NCBI RefSeq assembly: GCF_009856445.1
Contig: NZ_WMFA01000002.1
Span: forward strand, 62,001 to 126,000
DNA: 64,000 nucleotides
Direction of reading: 5' to 3'
From: Halobacillus litoralis
Lineage (GTDB): Bacteria; Bacillota; Bacilli; Bacillales; Halobacillaceae
Shown here: positions 36,092 to 45,043 of the stretch, in pieces
Position numbering within the stretch: the stretch's first letter is position 1
How the letters are laid out: every line of letters begins with the position of its first letter
Program-made: the position numbers and the translations under genes
Notes under the pieces: generated by a model
What the model saw: the letters and a program-made list of their open reading frames with translations, nothing else
Told to the model about the DNA's origin: nothing
Databases searched by the model: none

Positions 36092-36395
36092 ATGAGAGCA
36101 TAAGGATCATACTCCCAATCCGAGTTACTTGAACCCTGAAAGCTTGATACAAAGCGTTTTTCACCTATACCAAGTAGGATAGTGGGAGACCTTCCTACTT
36201 GGTATAAGGGTTCGTTAGCCCCTTCACTGAATGGGGTGGTTGGGAAGCTGAAAGACTTCCGTGGGAGAAAGGAGCTCGGGGCTCCCCCACAGGAAAGCAA
36301 GTAGCTTCCCAGCCACCCCTGAGGCTCAACCCGGGCAACGAACCCTGGAAAGTCTCGAAAATGAATCTTCCACCATCCTGCCAGTTTGTTGAAGA
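36092..36395. repeat. Long fold-back element with nested inverted repeats
   Basis: GGGTTCGTT (36208) pairs with AACGAACCC (36337-36345). Inside it GGGGTGGTTGGGAAGCT pairs with AGCTTCCCAGCCACCCC through GU pairs, and further arms pair in the centre, giving a 138-base fold-back. Beside it, TACCAAGTAGG and CCTACTTGGTA form a perfect 11-bp hairpin at about 36168-36203. AAAGTCTCGAAAATGAATCTTCCAC at the far end (36350-36374) resembles the termini of the dispersed repeats. Confidence 0.7.
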
Positions 36396-36504
36396 TCAGG
36401 CACGTGTTAGATTCACTAGGACTATTAAACTTTTTTGTAAGAAAATCTCACAATCTATTAGATTTTTCTGACAAATTGTTGTACTTTAAAAGAGGGGTCA
36501 TTCA

Positions 36505-38091
36505 ATGAACGAACACATGTCGATTGAAAACATCCTGAAAAGGGACCATTTCGCTTCTGCTGAAGTTATTGCTGGTCATAAGGGCATCGACCGGCTGGTC
36601 AAATGGGTTCACGTTTATGAGATGATCGAAGTGAGAAAGAACCTGAAAGGTGGAGAGCTTGTCCTTTCAACAGGATTTGGTTGGAAGGATGATGATGAGC
36701 TTTTTCTCCACTTATTAAAACAATTGATAGAAAAAGAAGTAGCCGGAATTTGTATCGAAATCGGGAGTTTCGTTGATTACATAAGCCAGGAAGCAATCGA
36801 TTTTGCCGAAGCCAACGATTTTCCGATCATCTTATTCCGGGAAGAGGTTTCTTTTGTGGAAATCACCCAGGATATTCATGCGGATCTCATCAATCAGCAA
36901 TATGAGTTTATTACGAATTTAGAAGATTATTCGCAGCGTCTGAACAAACGGTTATTATCCATTGATAATTACTTTGAGATTCTAAAAAACTTGCAGCAAT
37001 ATGTGAATTGCCAACTCGTCTATATTGCCAAAGATCATACGGTCGTTACGATCCCGACCTTGAGAGAGAAAGAACGCGAGCAAGTATTGATGGAGCTGAG
37101 CAAGCCTGACATCGGATCGAGAAGGGTTTTAAAACAACCAGTGCAAGTATTCGATCGGGAATTTGCGAATATTTACTTATTGTCCAACCGTAGAGAGTTC
37201 GGTGAATTCGAATCTTTATTATTAGATAGGACGGGGACTGCGCTTGCACAATACTTGTTAAGGGAACTTTATACTGAAGAAAAAAGAAAAGCAAAAGAAA
37301 CGGAATGGCTGACGGAATGGTTGCAGGGAGAGCATGAGGAAGAGGAGATTCGTGATCGGCTCGCTGTGTACAAATTGGATAAAACCGTTAAAGGAGCCAT
37401 TGTTCTAACCATTAAGTTAAATATGGTGGATAGACAGAAATCGAACCCTGATGTGACATATATGAATATGCTCATTCACAATATCTTTGATCAAAACGGC
37501 TATTATGTTTTTCCGGTGGAGAAGAGACATCAGCTCACTTTTATTCTGTTGAATAGAAAAGAAGCAGAAGATTGGAAGGAAAGGATCAGACGCGGGGTTG
37601 TAAGGCTGCAGAAGATTAGTCTATTGAATGACTCTAGTATCTCATCTTTTCAAATTGCCGGGGGGAAATACGTCAAAGAACTTTCCAAGCTTCATGAAAG
37701 CTTTCAAACCGCCCAGGAGACTTTAACTTTACAGGAGAAGCTTCCGGAAAGTCAGTCCAAATTCTTTTATGATGACTTACACATGTACAGATTGATTTCC
37801 CTTGTCCATCAGCACAGTAACCTCGATGGATTGGTGGAGGAGTACTTAGAACCGATTATCAAGTATGATGAAAAGAATAACACGAACCTCCTTGAGACAT
37901 TAAGGGTCTATTTGGCGTGCAATGGATCTAAAAAAGAAACCGCTTCCAAAGTATTTGTAGTGCGTCAAACGTTATATCATCGCCTTGAGAAGTTAGAAAA
38001 ACTGCTGGGACCTGACTTTATGGAATGTGAAAAAAGGCAGGTCATCGAATTTGCACTTCTCGCTCATGAATATCAAAGAGCCGTAACCTAA
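36505..38091 (+). CDS. PucR-family transcriptional regulator
   Basis: 528 residues. An N-terminal PucR-like ligand domain (about 8-130, ...HVYEMIEVRKNLKGGELVLSTG...) is followed by a GGDEF-like CdaR middle region and a C-terminal helix-turn-helix of the HTH_30 type (NGSKKETASKVFVVRQTLYHRLEKLEKLLG, split here over residues 473-503). In B. subtilis PucR controls purine catabolism. Here it probably senses a pyrimidine intermediate and controls the flanking operons. AGAGGGG precedes ATG 36505. Confidence 0.9.
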   Translation: MNEHMSIENILKRDHFASAEVIAGHKGIDRLVKWVHVYEMIEVRKNLKGGELVLSTGFGWKDDDELFLHLLKQLIEKEVAGICIEIGSFVDYISQEAIDFAEANDFPIILFREEVSFVEITQDIHADLINQQYEFITNLEDYSQRLNKRLLSIDNYFEILKNLQQYVNCQLVYIAKDHTVVTIPTLREKEREQVLMELSKPDIGSRRVLKQPVQVFDREFANIYLLSNRREFGEFESLLLDRTGTALAQYLLRELYTEEKRKAKETEWLTEWLQGEHEEEEIRDRLAVYKLDKTVKGAIVLTIKLNMVDRQKSNPDVTYMNMLIHNIFDQNGYYVFPVEKRHQLTFILLNRKEAEDWKERIRRGVVRLQKISLLNDSSISSFQIAGGKYVKELSKLHESFQTAQETLTLQEKLPESQSKFFYDDLHMYRLISLVHQHSNLDGLVEEYLEPIIKYDEKNNTNLLETLRVYLACNGSKKETASKVFVVRQTLYHRLEKLEKLLGPDFMECEKRQVIEFALLAHEYQRAVT

Positions 38092-38102
38092 CCACCACCC
38101 TT

Positions 38103-38137
38103 AACACTTATTCTTTTCTTCTGAATAAGTGTTTTTT
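38103..38137 (+). terminator. Terminator of the PucR-type gene
   Basis: A perfect 11-bp stem AACACTTATTC/GAATAAGTGTT with a 9-base loop and TTTT. Confidence 0.92.
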
Positions 38138-38160
38138 CACCCCTCTTTTCCTACTAAGGC

Positions 38161-38247
38161 TTCCTCTAGTTGAAGACTGTCTCACCGTTTCCCTCCGCCC
38201 CTTTACCTTATAAGTGTCTCGAAACTGAGTCTTCAACAATAAGTTCT
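38161..38247. repeat. Short, internally deleted copy of the dispersed repeat
   Basis: CTCTAGTTGAAGACTGTCTC, CACCGTTTCCCTCCGCCCCT and GTGTCTCGAAACTGAGTCTT are all present in the copy at 56622-56825 (opposite strand or same end), but the central core is missing. Confidence 0.7.
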
Positions 38248-38279
38248 CTTGTCATTATGTGAAAGTGGGGAGTTGACTG

Positions 38280-38300
38280 TTTGACACTATGTCTAATGAA
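38280..38300 (+). promoter_or_regulatory. Motif shared with the mmsA promoter
   Basis: TTTGACACTATGTCTAATGA matches TTTGACACTTCGTCCATTGA at 26942. Both lie 86-94 bases upstream of a start codon in the same pathway. No good -10 follows at 17 bases here, so it may be a regulator site rather than a plain -35. Confidence 0.45.
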
Positions 38301-38365
38301 AGCGCATCTCAGATGTTAGATAATTAAGATAATTCTAACAAAAGAACATTGAGGAGGAATCTCCG

Positions 38366-39706
38366 TTGACTAAAGCTGATGTGAAAAGCGAAATGCTTTC
38401 AAAAGACGAGAAATATGTATGGCACTCCATGAAACCTTATAATCCTGATGCAACAATGGTAGCAAAAAGTGCAAAAGGTTCCTGGATCACTGATATAGAC
38501 GGGAACCGGTTCTTAGACGCCATGTCAGGCTTATGGTGTGTGAACGTAGGATATGGACGAGAAGAACTTGCGAAAGCAGCTTACGAACAGATCAAGGATC
38601 TTTCTTATATGCCACTTACACAAAGTCATGAAGCAGCGATTCAGTTAGGAGAAAAAATCAATCAGCTGCTGGGGGATGATTATGTTGTCTTTTTCTCAAA
38701 CAGTGGATCGGAAGCAAATGAAGCTGCATTTAAAATGGTTCGTCAGTATCATCAGCAAAAAGGAGACCATTACCGCACGAAATTCATTTCAAGGTATCGA
38801 GCTTATCATGGAAATTCCACTAGTGCGTTAGCAGCAACGGGTCAAGCACAGCGGAAGTACAAATATGAGCCTCTTGGACCCGGTTTTCTACACGTGTCTC
38901 CACCTGATGAATATCGGAATGATCATAGTGAAAAAGATCGGTGGGGAGCAAAGGAAATTGATGATGTGATGACATGGGAATATAGTGAATCGATTGCCGG
39001 GGTGATTATGGAGCCGATCATAACTGGGGGTGGAGTGATTGTCCCACCGGAACAGTATATGAAAGAGGTTCAATCCATTTGTGAAAAACATGGGGCCCTC
39101 ATGATTGTGGATGAAGTGATTTGTGGGTTCGGCCGTACAGGTAAGCCGTTCGGTTTTATGAACTATGGGGTGAAGCCCGATATCATTACGATGGCGAAAG
39201 GAATTACGAGTGCCTATCTTCCTCTTTCAGCAACGGCCGTCAAACGGGAAGTGTATGAAGCATTTTGTGGAGATGATACGTATGACTTTTTCCGTCACAT
39301 TAATACCTTCGGTGGTCACCCGGCAGCGTGCGCCGTTGCACTTAAAAATATTGAAATAATGGAAAGAGAAAACTTGTTTGAGCGTTCGCGCGATTTGGGA
39401 GAATCGGCAATCAATGATTTGCACAACCGTCTTCAGAACCATAACCATGTGGGTAATGTGAGAGGGAAGGGCTTGCTCATTGGAATTGAGATGGTGGAGA
39501 GCAAAGAAACGAAGGAATCACTGGCCGTGGAGAAAGTGAATCAAATCATCGCTTATTGTAAAAATAAGGGTATTCTGATTGGGAAAAATGGGATGACAGT
39601 GGCTGGATTTAACAATGTTATAACTCTATCTCCTCCATTATCTATTGAAGAAGAGGATTTGACTTATTTGCTTGATAACGTGGTAGAAGCGATTCATTCG
39701 ATATGA
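38366..39706 (+). CDS. Class III omega-aminotransferase, probable beta-alanine:pyruvate
   Basis: 446 residues. The PLP lysine is Lys278 in MAKGITSAYLPLSA; SNSGSEANEAAFK and VDEVICGFGRTGK supply cofactor contacts. The N-terminal LWCVNVGYGREELAKAA is typical of beta-alanine/taurine-pyruvate aminotransferases. In this locus it would convert beta-alanine plus pyruvate to malonate semialdehyde plus alanine. The start is TTG 38366 after GAGGAGG. It is followed 21 bases later by alanine dehydrogenase. Confidence 0.9.
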   Translation: MTKADVKSEMLSKDEKYVWHSMKPYNPDATMVAKSAKGSWITDIDGNRFLDAMSGLWCVNVGYGREELAKAAYEQIKDLSYMPLTQSHEAAIQLGEKINQLLGDDYVVFFSNSGSEANEAAFKMVRQYHQQKGDHYRTKFISRYRAYHGNSTSALAATGQAQRKYKYEPLGPGFLHVSPPDEYRNDHSEKDRWGAKEIDDVMTWEYSESIAGVIMEPIITGGGVIVPPEQYMKEVQSICEKHGALMIVDEVICGFGRTGKPFGFMNYGVKPDIITMAKGITSAYLPLSATAVKREVYEAFCGDDTYDFFRHINTFGGHPAACAVALKNIEIMERENLFERSRDLGESAINDLHNRLQNHNHVGNVRGKGLLIGIEMVESKETKESLAVEKVNQIIAYCKNKGILIGKNGMTVAGFNNVITLSPPLSIEEEDLTYLLDNVVEAIHSI

Positions 39707-39727
39707 CCTTGATGGGAGGTTCCTAAC

Positions 39728-40861
39728 ATGCAGATAGGGATACCGAAAGAAATTAAAAATAATGAAAACCGCGTAGCAATCACTCCAGCTGGTGCGGTTA
39801 ACTTAATCAGCGAAGGGCACGAAGTTTTTCTGGAGTCCAATGCTGGGGAGCGTTCTGGTTTTTCTAATCAGCACTATGAAGAAGTTGGAGTGAAAATTGT
39901 AGGTACAGCGGCAGAAGCATGGAGTAAGCAAATGGTCCTGAAGGTCAAAGAGCCGCTTGCAGAAGAGTACCGATATTTTTATGAGGGATTGATTTTGTTT
40001 ACGTATTTGCACCTTGCTGCCGATGAAGAATTGACAAAGGCATTGGCAGAAAAAAAAGTGGTCGCTATTGCTTATGAGACCGTTCAATCTGAAAATGGAT
40101 CCCTCCCCCTGCTCACACCAATGAGTGAAGTGGCCGGAAGGATGGCCACTCAAAAAGGTGCACAGTATTTAGAGCGTACCCATGGTGGAAAAGGCATTCT
40201 TCTTGGGGGTGTTCCCGGGGTGAGACGAGGGAAAGTAACCATTATTGGTGGTGGAGTTGTAGGGACAAACGCTGCAAAAATTGCGATCGGGCTGGGGGCA
40301 GACGTGACGATGATCGATCTAAGCCCAGACCGGCTAAGGCAGCTGGATGATATATTCGGATCTTCGATCAACACACTTATGTCGAACCCTTTGAACTTGA
40401 GTGAAGCTGTCAGAGAATCCGATTTAGTGATCGGAGCTGTCTTGATTCCAGGGGCAAAAGCGCCAAAACTTGTGACAGAGGATATGGTGAAGTCGATGAG
40501 TCGGGGAAGTGTGATTGTAGATGTTGCTGTGGACCAGGGTGGGATTGTCGAAACGGTTAATCACGTCACCACTCATGATGATCCAATTTATGTGAAACAT
40601 GGAGTTGTCCATTATGCAGTTGGTAATATGCCAGGAGCTGTTCCGCAAACATCAACCCTCGCACTGACGAATGTCACGGTTCCTTATGCTATGCAGATTG
40701 CGAACAAAGGGTTTCAAAAAGCATGCATGGAAAACGGCTCCTTACTGAAAGGAGTCAATGTTGTCAATGGAAGTGTAACTTATCGTGAAGTGGCAGAAGC
40801 TCATGGGCTGGACTATATGGAAGTGGAGAAAGCACTTGGACCGAAGTCATTTGTTTCATGA
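39728..40861 (+). CDS. ald: Alanine dehydrogenase
   Basis: 377 residues with the Ald N-terminus [20 protein letters not shown], the substrate-binding [19 protein letters not shown] and the NAD-binding [17 protein letters not shown]. It oxidatively deaminates alanine to pyruvate and ammonia. Directly downstream of the aminotransferase, it would regenerate the pyruvate amino acceptor and release the nitrogen. GGGAGG precedes ATG 39728. Confidence 0.96.
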   Translation: MQIGIPKEIKNNENRVAITPAGAVNLISEGHEVFLESNAGERSGFSNQHYEEVGVKIVGTAAEAWSKQMVLKVKEPLAEEYRYFYEGLILFTYLHLAADEELTKALAEKKVVAIAYETVQSENGSLPLLTPMSEVAGRMATQKGAQYLERTHGGKGILLGGVPGVRRGKVTIIGGGVVGTNAAKIAIGLGADVTMIDLSPDRLRQLDDIFGSSINTLMSNPLNLSEAVRESDLVIGAVLIPGAKAPKLVTEDMVKSMSRGSVIVDVAVDQGGIVETVNHVTTHDDPIYVKHGVVHYAVGNMPGAVPQTSTLALTNVTVPYAMQIANKGFQKACMENGSLLKGVNVVNGSVTYREVAEAHGLDYMEVEKALGPKSFVS

Positions 40862-40866
40862 AGAAT

Positions 40867-40906
40867 AGCGTCTCGCCAAAATGTTAGGCGGGACGTTATT
40901 TTTTTG
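40867..40906 (+). terminator. Terminator of aminotransferase-ald
   Basis: AGCGTCTCGCC/GGCGGGACGTT stem, 9-base loop, then ATTTTTTT. Confidence 0.9.
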
Positions 40907-40980
40907 CAGAAAGTACTTCAATCTTCTTATCATGAATAACATGGAATAAGCCCTTATTCTATATTAAAGGAGATCATCCC

Positions 40981-41235
40981 ATGGATTTCATGATTGACTT
41001 CACCCCATATGCGGGACTTGCTGTGTTGTTATATGCAGTGAGGCAGACTAAACGCGTGCCAAACCGGTACATCCCCATCATAGCTGTTGTCCTGGGAGTT
41101 GCTTTTTCCTATTGGCAGCAGGGCATCTCTCCTTCAGCAACGGTGGAAGGATTGAAGTATGCATTGCTTGGCATCGGAACCGTGGCAGGAGTTAAGTATT
41201 TTTTAGAGAAAAATGAAGATGGGAAAAAGGACTGA
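40981..41235 (+). CDS. Small membrane protein, holin-like
   Basis: 84 residues with three hydrophobic stretches (about 9-20, 31-45, 57-72) and a charged tail EKNEDGKKD. The layout and the tail resemble small phage-type holins that survive alone in Bacillus genomes, but no phage genes adjoin. AAAGGAG lies 9 bases before ATG 40981. Its end overlaps the terminator stem. Confidence 0.6.
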   Translation: MDFMIDFTPYAGLAVLLYAVRQTKRVPNRYIPIIAVVLGVAFSYWQQGISPSATVEGLKYALLGIGTVAGVKYFLEKNEDGKKD

Positions 41236-41500
41236 GTACTTGTAGCTCAGTCCTTTTTGTCTTAAAAATATAGAAAACAGATCGCAGCAATTTTAGAGAG
41301 AAACGAATAGATAAGAGAGCAAAAAGAAAAGCACATAGGAAACCGACTGCAAAATAAGGATCAAATGACCATTGGAAATAGGCTGGTTGATTAACAAGGG
41401 ACAGCATACTCGCTACGAGCATAATTGGGACCGCCTTGATGAAAGTGAAATTCGTTGCAGTTCCTTGGCTCAATCCCATACTGATGATTAATAAACTGGA
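41192..41500 (-). pseudogene. uppP: C-terminal remnant of undecaprenyl-diphosphatase (UppP/BacA)
   Basis: The frame reads ISMGLSQGTATNFTFIKAVP then IMLVASMLSL, the conserved second half of UppP, with two more membrane segments. About the first 170 residues of the enzyme, including the catalytic Glu-rich motif, are missing, and there is no ribosome site. The frame continues directly from the stop of the broken dedA gene. The last 20 or so codons run through a terminator stem and are not family-like. It cannot be active. Confidence 0.65.
41224..41258. terminator. Terminator overlapping the stop of the holin-like gene
   Basis: A perfect 13-bp stem AAAAAGGACTGAG and complement with a T-run. Confidence 0.92.
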
Positions 41501-42119
41501 TCATCTCCATAAACGGACACCTTTTCCCTTACGCATCCACCAAATGGTAAGGAAAGCGACTGCAGTGATGATGCCATACGTCCATATGGAGTACACCTTC
41601 ATATAGTGCACAATATCACGCCACGAATCTTCAAGAACGACCCCAGTGTAGATTAGAGCTGTATTCCAAATCAAACTGCCCCGAAAAGGTAAGGAAAAGA
41701 AAAGGGATGAGGGAGAAACGTGCCATTCCACCAGGGAATGAAATAAAACTTCTGACAAGTGGAAGCATACGGCAGAAAAAGACTGCCCAATATCCATAAT
41801 TCTCGAACCATTGGAATGTTTTGTTTACATCTTTTTTCGTGAGCCGCAGATATTTTCCGTAACGATCCACCCATTCTTCCAATTTGTGTTTACTGATGGA
41901 CATCCCGATTCCATATAAAAGAAGAGAACCGGTCAAAGAACCTGAAGTCGCATAAATGACGACAGCCGTCACCGTTAAATCCGTCCTAACTGACATAAAC
42001 CCACTGAGTGGCAGAATAACTTCTGATGGAATAGGTGGAAAGAGGTTTTCGATCGCCATCAATGCGTAAACCCCCAGATACCCGAACTGTTCCATCATCC
42101 AAATGATCCATTCTTCCAT
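41501..42119 (-). pseudogene. DedA-family membrane protein, frameshifted
   Basis: The N-terminal part (GYLGVYALMAIENLFPPIPS, VRSFISFPGGMARFS) is clear DedA. At about 41679-41687, in a TTTTCGGGG tract on the minus strand, the reading frame shifts. Removing one base joins it to GSLIWNTALIYTGVVLEDSW, the expected continuation, which runs to a stop at 41501. The start is ATG 42119 after GGAGGAG. Either a young pseudogene or a homopolymer sequencing error. DedA proteins support membrane homeostasis and lipid scrambling. Confidence 0.8.
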
Positions 42120-42184
42120 GAACTTCTCCTCCAAAAGATGATCGATGTATTGTATAGGACAAGCTCACAAAATAGAACCTGAAA

Positions 42185-42367
42185 TCAATTTGTGAATATA
42201 TCTTTAAGTGCATCAGTATTCAACATACTCCAACTGAATTCAATGGAATAGGTGTCCCAGTCAGCACCTGACAGCCATCCTGCCAAAAAAATGACACCAA
42301 AAAACGTCGCGAGCGTTATTACTGAAAACAGATAGTACAGGGTCTGGCGATCATCATTTTGTTTCAA
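42185..42367 (-). CDS. Small single-helix membrane protein, unknown
   Basis: 60 residues: a short charged N-terminus (KQNDDRQTLYY), one hydrophobic segment (about 12-33), then an acidic, aromatic external part. The start would be TTG 42367 with GAAAGGGG. Upstream of the dedA remnant in the same direction. No family recognised. Confidence 0.5.
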   Translation of the reverse strand: MKQNDDRQTLYYLFSVITLATFFGVIFLAGWLSGADWDTYSIEFSWSMLNTDALKDIFTN

Positions 42368-42555
42368 CGTTATACCCCTTTCATTATTTGCGAACGCATA
42401 TTCCCTTCATGATTGAGAATATTATAGCAGTTGAAAATGCGGATAGATATATAATATTTAATTTTGATTGAACAGAATAAACCGTTTTAAAAAGTACTTT
42501 CCTTCGTTGGAACAGATGCTTTCTGAAGTAAATGACAGGAATTGTATCATTCATC

Positions 42556-42603
42556 TTTACATCCAAGTGCATCTGTGTATAATTAAAGTGAGTAATCACT
42601 CAC
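42556..42603 (+). promoter_or_regulatory. ABC-exporter promoter with TetR-type operator
   Basis: TTTACA (42556) and TATAAT (42578) form the promoter. Right behind it the dyad GTGAGT-AATC-ACTCAC (42588-42603) covers the start site. Sites of the type TGAGTGANNACTCA are bound by TetR/AcrR regulators. The last gene of this operon encodes one, so autoregulation is likely. Confidence 0.65.
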
Positions 42604-42618
42604 ACAGGAGGGGTCGAA

Positions 42619-43341
42619 TTGAATTCCATGGTTGAAATGCAGAATGTCATCCATCGTTATAGTAAAAACACCATTATTGATAAGGTGAATCTTTCCATTC
42701 AAAGCGGAGAAATTTTTGGGTTACTGGGCCCTTCTGGAGCAGGGAAGACTACACTAGTCAAGTTGATAGCAGGAATATTAAAACCTACAGAAGGAACCAT
42801 TTCACTTAAAGGGACAGCATTACGTCATCTTGCGCAGATGAAGAATTATGGATTCATGGCGCAATCGGATGCTTTATATCAAGAATTGACAGCATGGGAG
42901 AATCTTGATTTTTTCGCCTCCATTTATAACCTATCCAGAAAAAGAAGGAAGGAAAGAATCAGAGATGTACTAGAAATGGTTGACTTGTCCTCTTTCAAAG
43001 ATCAACCCGTCGAAACATTTTCCGGAGGTATGAAAAGGCGGTTGTCCTTAGCGGCAGCTCTTGTTCATGAACCTGAACTGATCATTCTTGATGAGCCCAC
43101 TGTCGGGATAGATCCTGTGCTGCGACGTTCCATTTGGGAAGAACTCTATGAGTTAAAGGAAAAAGGAGTGACGATTATCGTAACCACGCATGTCATGGAC
43201 GAGGCGGAAAAGTGTGATCGTCTGGCTCTGATTAAAAGTGGTAAAGTCATTGCCCTTGATACTCCGCAGAAATTAAAGGAAAAGGTGAATGTAACATCTA
43301 TGGAAGAAGTGTTTCTGCATTATGGAGGTGAAACAAAATGA
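42619..43341 (+). CDS. ABC transporter ATP-binding protein
   Basis: 240 residues: Walker A GPSGAGKTT (about 36-44), Q-loop AQSDALY, signature FSGGMKRR, Walker B LIILDEPT, and H-loop TTHVMDEAEKC. DrrA/NatA-like exporter ATPase. The start is TTG 42619, 7 bases after AGGAGGGG; an in-frame ATG follows three codons later. It overlaps the permease gene by 4 bases (ATGA). Confidence 0.93.
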   Translation: MNSMVEMQNVIHRYSKNTIIDKVNLSIQSGEIFGLLGPSGAGKTTLVKLIAGILKPTEGTISLKGTALRHLAQMKNYGFMAQSDALYQELTAWENLDFFASIYNLSRKRRKERIRDVLEMVDLSSFKDQPVETFSGGMKRRLSLAAALVHEPELIILDEPTVGIDPVLRRSIWEELYELKEKGVTIIVTTHVMDEAEKCDRLALIKSGKVIALDTPQKLKEKVNVTSMEEVFLHYGGETK

Positions 43342-44348
43342 ATACCTTCCATGTAATGAAAAGAATCCTTATCCAGTTTAAACGAGATAAAAGAAGCGTT
43401 GCCCTTATGGTGGTGGCACCACTCCTTGTTTTGTCACTTATGTGGATGGTCCTGGATCATGATGATTCCAAACTGGAACTAGGAGCCGTAGACGTTCCAG
43501 AAACCATGCTTGAACAATTGTCGTCTGACACTCTTGATATTGAAACGCTATCTTCTTCTAAAGCAGAAGGAAAGCTGGAAGAAGGGACATTGGACGCGGT
43601 ATTATATTTTGAGAATAAGGAAATGTCACTGCTTCTTGAGGGGAGTAACCCAAATGCTGCAGGCGCCATACAAAAAGAATTGCAATCCCTACGGGAGGAT
43701 CAGCAAAACATGGTGGACGTAGAGTATTACCATGGGTCAGAGGATCTGGGGTTGTTTGATTACGTAGGACCTGTCCTCATCGGCTTTTTTGTCTTTTTCT
43801 TCGTATTTATCGTAGGCGGTGTTTCTTTTTTAAGAGAACGCACACAGGGCACATTGGAAAGGTTGTTGGCTACACCAATCAGACGGTCTGAAATCGTGTT
43901 CGGTTATCTCGCAGGATTTGGGTTGTTCACTATTGTTCAGTCCCTCATCATCGCGTTGTTTTCCATTTACATCCTGGAGGTCTTTATGGACGGTAATTTC
44001 CTATATGTGCTCATTGTCACCATATTACTTGCTTTAGCTGCTTTAAGCCTGGGTACATTGGTCTCGGCATTTGCCAAAAATGAGTTTCAGATGATTCAGT
44101 TCATTCCTATAATTATTGTTCCTCAAGTGTTCTTTTCCGGTCTTTTCCCGACAGAAGGCCTTGGAACATGGGTACAGATAATTGGTGATATAATGCCTTT
44201 GACGCATGGTGCCGAAGCTATGAGAGGGATTATGCTGCGTGATGCTTCTTTTGCGGATATCCAATGGGAAATTTACATTCTGCTTGGATTTACCGCTCTG
44301 TTCACGACGTTAAATATATTCGCATTGAAGAAGCATCGCCGTTTATAA
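43338..44348 (+). CDS. ABC-2 type permease
   Basis: 336 residues: one N-terminal hydrophobic helix (about 20-38), an extracytoplasmic domain (about 40-140), then five helices with the ABC-2 motif RERTQGTLERLLATPIRRSEI. It pairs with the preceding ATPase as an exporter, probably of drugs or a lipid-like compound; the substrate cannot be read from the sequence. Confidence 0.92.
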   Translation: MNTFHVMKRILIQFKRDKRSVALMVVAPLLVLSLMWMVLDHDDSKLELGAVDVPETMLEQLSSDTLDIETLSSSKAEGKLEEGTLDAVLYFENKEMSLLLEGSNPNAAGAIQKELQSLREDQQNMVDVEYYHGSEDLGLFDYVGPVLIGFFVFFFVFIVGGVSFLRERTQGTLERLLATPIRRSEIVFGYLAGFGLFTIVQSLIIALFSIYILEVFMDGNFLYVLIVTILLALAALSLGTLVSAFAKNEFQMIQFIPIIIVPQVFFSGLFPTEGLGTWVQIIGDIMPLTHGAEAMRGIMLRDASFADIQWEIYILLGFTALFTTLNIFALKKHRRL

Positions 44349-44380
44349 TGGTACAAGGAAAGCCTTAGGAGGATGCTTGT

Positions 44381-45040
44381 ATGACTGATTTTAAGAAGTT
44401 GGTGGAGACATTGGATCAGACTACAGAGGAAGATCGGAAGTTAACACCAAAACAGGAACAAATATTAAAAGCAGCCGTAGAGATTTTCGCTGAGAAGGGG
44501 TACGCATCTTCTTCCACAAGTGAAATTGCGGCCAGAGCGAATGTTGCAGAAGGCACGATTTTTCGTCATTATAAGACGAAGAAAGAACTCTTGATTTCAA
44601 TTGTGACACCATTTATGACAAAGTTTACACTCCCATTTTTTGCTTCTCACTTTGCCAATAAAGTGTTTGAAGAGCCTCCCGAGGAGTTAGAAGGGTTATT
44701 GAGAACGCTGTTGAAGAATCGGTTTGAATTTGCCAGGGAAAACGCTCCGCTTTTGCGAATTGTGATTCAGGAAATGGCTTTTCATCCTGAGCTTCAGGAA
44801 AGGTTTCAAGATGTGTTCCTTGAAGAAATCTTTCCGAAATTCGAAAACGCTTTGAACCAATTGAAAGCAAAAGGGAAGCTTGTAGAAATCCCTAATACTT
44901 CCATCATACGTATGATCATATCCACCGTCATGGGTTTTTTGGTTACGCGTTTTATTATTGCGCCTGATCTGAATTGGGATGACGAAAATGAAATCGATTA
45001 TACCATCGATTTCATCATGCACGGTTTGGCAAAGAGCTGA
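44381..45040 (+). CDS. TetR/AcrR-family repressor
   Basis: 219 residues. The N-terminal helix-turn-helix is QILKAAVEIFAEKGYASSST followed by SEIAARANVAEGTIFRHYKT, then an all-helical ligand domain. It lies 32 bases after the permease gene with AGGAGG and probably represses its own operon through the dyad at 42588. The inducing ligand is likely the exported compound. Confidence 0.92.
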   Translation: MTDFKKLVETLDQTTEEDRKLTPKQEQILKAAVEIFAEKGYASSSTSEIAARANVAEGTIFRHYKTKKELLISIVTPFMTKFTLPFFASHFANKVFEEPPEELEGLLRTLLKNRFEFARENAPLLRIVIQEMAFHPELQERFQDVFLEEIFPKFENALNQLKAKGKLVEIPNTSIIRMIISTVMGFLVTRFIIAPDLNWDDENEIDYTIDFIMHGLAKS

Positions 45041-45043
45041 AAA

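Noticed and set aside
36505-38091. Purine (urate/allantoin) catabolism as the target of the PucR-type regulator
   Set aside because: No urate, allantoin or xanthine genes are present; all neighbouring enzymes belong to pyrimidine breakdown.
42384-42599. 71-codon minus-strand frame over the exporter promoter
   Set aside because: It covers a promoter and operator on the other strand and lacks a ribosome site.
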